Shown here: one piece after another, positions 49,418 through 52,576 of the stretch
Position numbering within the stretch: position 1 is the stretch's first letter
How the letters are laid out: each line of letters opens with the position of its first letter
Assembly (NCBI GenBank): GCA_027487735.1
Contig: JAIYDA010000025.1
Location: 1-52,576 of the forward strand
Length of the DNA: 52,576 bases
Origin: Planctomycetaceae bacterium
Lineage (GTDB): Bacteria > Planctomycetota > Phycisphaerae > Phycisphaerales > UBA1924
Direction of reading: 5' to 3'
Made by a program: the position numbers and the translations under genes
Notes under the pieces: generated by a model
The model's database searches: none
Told to the model about the DNA's origin: nothing
The model's input: only the letters and a program-made list of their open reading frames with translations

Positions 49418-51055
49418 CTACTTCGTCGCCGCGATCGCCGAGGGCTTGTCAAACGGCACGGGCGAGAGCTCCACGGTTGGGTTGCGGCTGCCAAAGAACC
49501 GCAGGGGCCAATCGTCGGTCAGCAGCACAACGGCCCGCCCGCGATCGTCAAACGCGAGCCTCGCGCCATCGGGCGTTTCGGGCAGGTCGAGCTCTGACAG
49601 GTCCTCGATGCGCGGTGCGGCTTTTTCCTTCACGCGCCACCAGCGCGTGAGCGTGTAGCTCGTCATCTCCACGCGGCATTCTGCGCCATACTCGCTCTGC
49701 ATGCGATACGCCAGCACCTCAAACTGCAGCGGGCCAACCGCCGCGAGCAGGGCCACTTTCTGCGCCCCGCCCACGACCTCGAACCTGCGTGCCACGCCCT
49801 CCTTCAGCAGCTGCTCGAGCCCGAGGTTGAAGCGCTTGTAGTTGCCGGGCTGCGGGTTGTGCAGATACGCAAAGCACTCGGGGGTGAACTCCGGGATTTC
49901 GTCGTACACGATGGTGCGATCGTCGGTCAGTGTGTCGCCAATGCCAAACAGGTCGTTGCCGACGAGCCCCACGACATCGCCCGCGACCGCGTCCTCCACG
50001 GTCTCGCGCTGGTTGCCAAAGAGCTTGGTCGCGTTCCCCAGGCGCACGCGCCGCCCGCTCTGCGAGTGCACCACGAACATGTCGCGCTCGAACTTGCCCG
50101 ACACCACGCGGACAAACGCGATGCGATCGCGGTGGCGCGGGTCCATGTTTGCCTGAATCTTGAAGACAAAGCCGCTGAATCGCGGGTCGCTGGGCTCGAT
50201 GGTGCCCGTCGTGCTCCGTCGCGCGGTGGGGGGGCTGCTGTGCGCCAAAAACCCGTCCAGCAGCAGCTGCACACCAAAGTTGTTCATCGCGCTGCCAAAG
50301 AACACGGGCGTGACCTGCCCCGCAAGCACCGCGGCGGGGTCAAACGCTGCGCCCGCGCCGCCCGCACCATCGAGCATGCGAATCTCCTCGATGCTGTCGT
50401 GCTGGGCTGGGCTGTCGAGCTTTGCGAGTAGCTCTGGGTCATCAAGCCCCATCGTGCGCACCGGCGCGGCCCGGGCACCAAGACGCACGCGCTCAAACAT
50501 GTGCATGGTCTTCTCGAGTCTGTCGTACACGCCCTTGAAGGTTGGGCCGGTGCCCAGAGGCCAGTTCACCGGATAGGCCCCGATGCCGAGCACCTTTTCC
50601 AGTTCATCCAGCAGATCCAGCGGCGGCTTGGTGGGCCTGTCGCACTTGTTCATGAACGTGAAGATGGGCACACCCCGCTTGCGACAGACCTCAAACAGCT
50701 TGCGTGTCTGGCTCTCGACGCCCTTACCCGCGTCGATCACCATCACCGCGGCATCCACCGCGGTGAGCACGCGATAGGTGTCCTCGCTGAAGTCCTTGTG
50801 CCCGGGCGTGTCGAGCAGGTTCACGCGGTAGCCGCTGTAGTCAAACTGCAGCAAGGTGCTGCTGATCGAGATGCCGCGCTGCTTCTCGAGCTCCATCCAG
50901 TCGCTTGCGGTCGCGCGCTGGTCCTTGCGAGCTGTCACCGACCCCGCGAGCTCGATCGCGCCGCCATAGAGCAGGAACTTCTCGGTGAGCGTGGTCTTGC
51001 CAGCGTCGGGGTGGCTGATGATCGCGAACGTGCGCCGGGGCAGAGCAGGGGCCAT
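49418..51055 (-). CDS. prfC: Peptide chain release factor 3
   Basis: 545 residues. GTPase that removes RF1/RF2 from the ribosome after termination. G1 is ISHPDAGKTTLTEKFL, switch II LLDTPGHKDFSEDTYR, G4 FMNKCDR; KQRGISISS is the RF3-type switch I. RF3-specific C-terminal segments NPQPGNYKRFNLGLEQLLKEGVARRF and VGPLQFEVLAYRMQSEY are present. Monocistronic in appearance; its start lies 35 bases from the rnhA end on the same strand. Confidence 0.95.
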   Translation of the reverse strand: MAPALPRRTFAIISHPDAGKTTLTEKFLLYGGAIELAGSVTARKDQRATASDWMELEKQRGISISSTLLQFDYSGYRVNLLDTPGHKDFSEDTYRVLTAVDAAVMVIDAGKGVESQTRKLFEVCRKRGVPIFTFMNKCDRPTKPPLDLLDELEKVLGIGAYPVNWPLGTGPTFKGVYDRLEKTMHMFERVRLGARAAPVRTMGLDDPELLAKLDSPAQHDSIEEIRMLDGAGGAGAAFDPAAVLAGQVTPVFFGSAMNNFGVQLLLDGFLAHSSPPTARRSTTGTIEPSDPRFSGFVFKIQANMDPRHRDRIAFVRVVSGKFERDMFVVHSQSGRRVRLGNATKLFGNQRETVEDAVAGDVVGLVGNDLFGIGDTLTDDRTIVYDEIPEFTPECFAYLHNPQPGNYKRFNLGLEQLLKEGVARRFEVVGGAQKVALLAAVGPLQFEVLAYRMQSEYGAECRVEMTSYTLTRWWRVKEKAAPRIEDLSELDLPETPDGARLAFDDRGRAVVLLTDDWPLRFFGSRNPTVELSPVPFDKPSAIAATK

Positions 51056-51089
51056 AGGAGAGCATCATTGGGGCACGCCTCGCCCGCTG

Positions 51090-51533
51090 CTATGCGGGCT
51101 CGCGGACTTTCTTTGCTGCCGCGACCGCCATCGCGTCGCATCGCTCGTTGATGGGGTGGGCGTTGTGGCCCTTGATCCAATGAAAGCTGATCGCGTGCTT
51201 GCCCCGCAGCGCATCGAGCTGCTGCCACAGGTCTTGGTTCTTCACGGGTTCCTTGCTTGCCGTCTTCCAGCCCTTGCGCTTCCAGCCGTCCAGCCAGCTT
51301 TCCAGCCCTTGCAGCACATACTTGCTATCGCTCGTCAGCTTCACGCGGCTTGGGCGCGTCAGCACGCTCAGCCCCTCGATCACTGCCTGCAGCTCCATGC
51401 GGTTGTTCGTGGTTGCCGCGTCGCCCCCGCTGCCCTCGCGCTCGCTGCCGCTCGCCGGGTGCATGAGCACATACGCCCACCCGCCAGGCCCCGGATTGCC
51501 CGAGCACGCACCATCGGTATACAGCTCGACCAT
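51090..51533 (-). CDS. rnhA: Ribonuclease HI
   Basis: 147 residues. Degrades RNA in RNA-DNA hybrids. The four acidic catalytic residues are visible: YTDGACSGNPGPGGW (Asp7), NRMELQAVIEGL (Glu), LTSDSKYVLQGL (Asp) and NERCDAMAVAAA (Asp), plus the basic-protrusion GWKRKGWKTASKEPVKNQDLW. The start at 51533 was chosen because the frame further upstream crosses the terminator of the PEP-CTERM gene. Confidence 0.94.
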   Translation of the reverse strand: MVELYTDGACSGNPGPGGWAYVLMHPASGSEREGSGGDAATTNNRMELQAVIEGLSVLTRPSRVKLTSDSKYVLQGLESWLDGWKRKGWKTASKEPVKNQDLWQQLDALRGKHAISFHWIKGHNAHPINERCDAMAVAAAKKVREPA

Positions 51534-51628
51534 GGGCAGGCCATCCTGGGCGGGCGTGTTGGGCGTTAGGGTGCCAGGCGCGTGCGTCACGCCCGGAGGA
51601 TACTTCTGCGAGGCCAGAAAAGCAAAGA

Positions 51629-51654
51629 CGCCCGCGAGCATGGGCTCGCGGGCG
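51629..51654 (-). terminator. Intrinsic terminator of the PEP-CTERM gene
   Basis: A perfect 11-bp GC-rich stem (51629-51639 with 51644-51654) and an ATGG loop, followed on the minus strand by a T-rich stretch. It lies 58 bases after the PEP-CTERM stop and before the rnhA start. Confidence 0.88.
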
Positions 51655-51711
51655 CTTTCGAAAACTCTTTGCACGATCGAGGTGCAACTCGCGGAGCAAG
51701 TTGCGACTCGC

Positions 51712-52410
51712 TTAGCGACGGCGACGCGTCGCGACCAGCCCGCCCAGGCCCACGAGCGCGAGCGCGCCAGGAGCCGGAATCAGCGTGCCTTCGACCGACA
51801 CGTTGTCGATGCGGTTGCTGCCCGAGGCTGCAGTCGTGGCCTGCGACACGAAGCGGAAGATCACGCTCGACTGGTTGTTCGCCGCAGCGCCGATGCTCAC
51901 CGTCGTGGTGTAGAGAGCATTGCGCGCGCCGGACGAACTCCACGTGCCGGGCGAGCCGCCGCCGCCGCTCTGCGAGACAACGTAGTTGTCCAGGAGCGTG
52001 GTGAAGCTGGTGCCACCGTCGACGCTCATCAGCAGGTCGAAGCTGCTGGGCCCCGTGCTGCTGCGGGCCTGATCCCAGCTCAACGAGATGGTGTCGTAGC
52101 CCACGGTCGAAACCGTCGCCTGGTAGTAATCACCCAGCGACCAGTTGTTCGCCGAGAAGCTGAACGGGCTGCCGTTCCCCGCGGGGCTGGTGTACGTCGA
52201 GGCGGTGAGGGCCTTCTGCGCGCGCAGCTCGGTGCCGGCGGTCAACGCGCCGGTGTCGGCCGCGCCCACGCTGTAGCTCACGCCCGTCGGCACGAGGCCC
52301 GTGCCCGTCGGGAAAGCCGTCACGATGTTCCACTGAGCGATGACAGCGCCTTGCGAAACCGCAGCGCCGACGACGAGCGCGAGCGCGCCCACAACAAATC
52401 CGGTCTTCAT
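51712..52410 (-). CDS. PEP-CTERM sorting-domain-like secreted protein
   Basis: 232 residues. A signal peptide (MKTGFVVGALALVVGAAVSQG) leads to a Ser/Thr/Gly-rich beta-sandwich-like body (YDTISLSWDQARSSTGPSSFDLLMSVDGG). The C-terminus is IPAPGALALVGLGGLVATRRRR: Pro-rich turn, hydrophobic helix, Arg cluster, the tripartite PEP-CTERM plan (with PAP in place of PEP) recognised by exosortase. AGGAGAG precedes the ATG by seven bases. The exported protein's role is unknown; surface or exopolysaccharide association is typical. Confidence 0.88.
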   Translation of the reverse strand: MKTGFVVGALALVVGAAVSQGAVIAQWNIVTAFPTGTGLVPTGVSYSVGAADTGALTAGTELRAQKALTASTYTSPAGNGSPFSFSANNWSLGDYYQATVSTVGYDTISLSWDQARSSTGPSSFDLLMSVDGGTSFTTLLDNYVVSQSGGGGSPGTWSSSGARNALYTTTVSIGAAANNQSSVIFRFVSQATTAASGSNRIDNVSVEGTLIPAPGALALVGLGGLVATRRRR

Positions 52411-52541
52411 TGTCTCTCTCCTAAAAACGTTCGGTCTCTCTCGCATCTTTCGACGCGTTGCCACCAAAGGGGTAGCTCGGATGCTCTCACGATGCTGCCT
52501 CAGGCCCAGTCCAAAGGACCGGGCGCGATCCAGCGAGAAAG

Positions 52542-52547
52542 AGTATA
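52542..52547 (-). promoter_or_regulatory. Possible -10 box for the PEP-CTERM gene
   Basis: On the minus strand the sequence reads TATACT, close to the TATAAT consensus, 132 bases before the start codon. No good TTGACA-like -35 element is seen at the right spacing, so this is weak. Confidence 0.3.
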
Positions 52548-52576
52548 ACGCGCCCCCGAAATCGACGGAGACGAAC

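Noticed and set aside
51534..51674. Longer rnhA start
   Set aside because: It would include the terminator hairpin of the upstream gene, and the RNase H fold starts at MVELYTDG.

Overview
This is a high-GC chromosomal window from a planctomycete, most likely class Phycisphaerae. I infer this from four secreted proteins that end in a pair of Cys-flanked, Ca-loop-like motifs (core DFNNDGLFPDD, the 'GC-type dockerin' style), a PEP-CTERM-like protein, a membrane protein opening with the CxxCGYD...CPEC zinc-ribbon typical of the group, an Hc1-like histone, and a decayed planctomycete-style RHS-repeat fragment. No rRNA, tRNA, CRISPR array or complete mobile element was seen.

Layout. 1-8.7 kb: 3' part of mutY read leftward, coupled to an Nfu N-terminal-domain gene; an FkbM methyltransferase; the c-di-AMP pair cdaA-cdaR; a clean bidirectional terminator; a P1B metal ATPase; gpsA; csrA. 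8.9-11.1 kb: an accessory islet with a frameshifted RHS remnant followed by a clearly AT-richer multi-TM gene carrying a TIR/SLOG-like C-terminal domain. 11.2-15.5 kb: two divergent secreted dockerin-tailed proteins and a patatin-like lipoprotein. 15.6-26 kb: a solitary nuoD, a zinc-ribbon membrane protein, two tandem M1 aminopeptidases, a CPPC thioredoxin and an M60-like metallopeptidase. 26.2-30.6 kb: an ECF sigma/zinc-finger anti-sigma pair converging on a leftward redox cluster (YHS-peroxiredoxin fusion, two tiny membrane ORFs, a ferric-reductase-Rieske fusion and a Cys-rich anchored protein), the last four joined by ATGA overlaps. 30.8-38.8 kb: 4-hydroxyphenylpyruvate dioxygenase, a 2-oxoacid dehydrogenase E1 beta, an alpha/beta hydrolase, a THUMP-like methyltransferase with an unknown partner, an M24 peptidase, Hc1 and a FabZ-like dehydratase. 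38.9-44 kb: a GH57-like protein and a metzincin, both dockerin-tailed. 44.3-52.4 kb: rplI with a long basic tail, an MFS transporter, glycyl-tRNA synthetase, a lipoprotein, prfC, rnhA and a PEP-CTERM-like protein.

Most genes are ordinary housekeeping or secreted hydrolases. The most unusual signals are: (i) the low-GC membrane effector-like gene beside the RHS remnant; (ii) the redox operon with small ORFs of 61 and 36 codons that are easily missed; (iii) a set of intergenic repeats, mostly between convergent genes: a 29-bp element of four CGAATNN heptamers in three copies, long AGCACAGAG inverted repeats at two loci, AAAGCGAT octamers at two loci, and 12- and 15-bp tandem repeats; (iv) substitutions in key motifs (DLA for DGA in CdaA, CPS for CPC in the metal ATPase, CPPC in thioredoxin).
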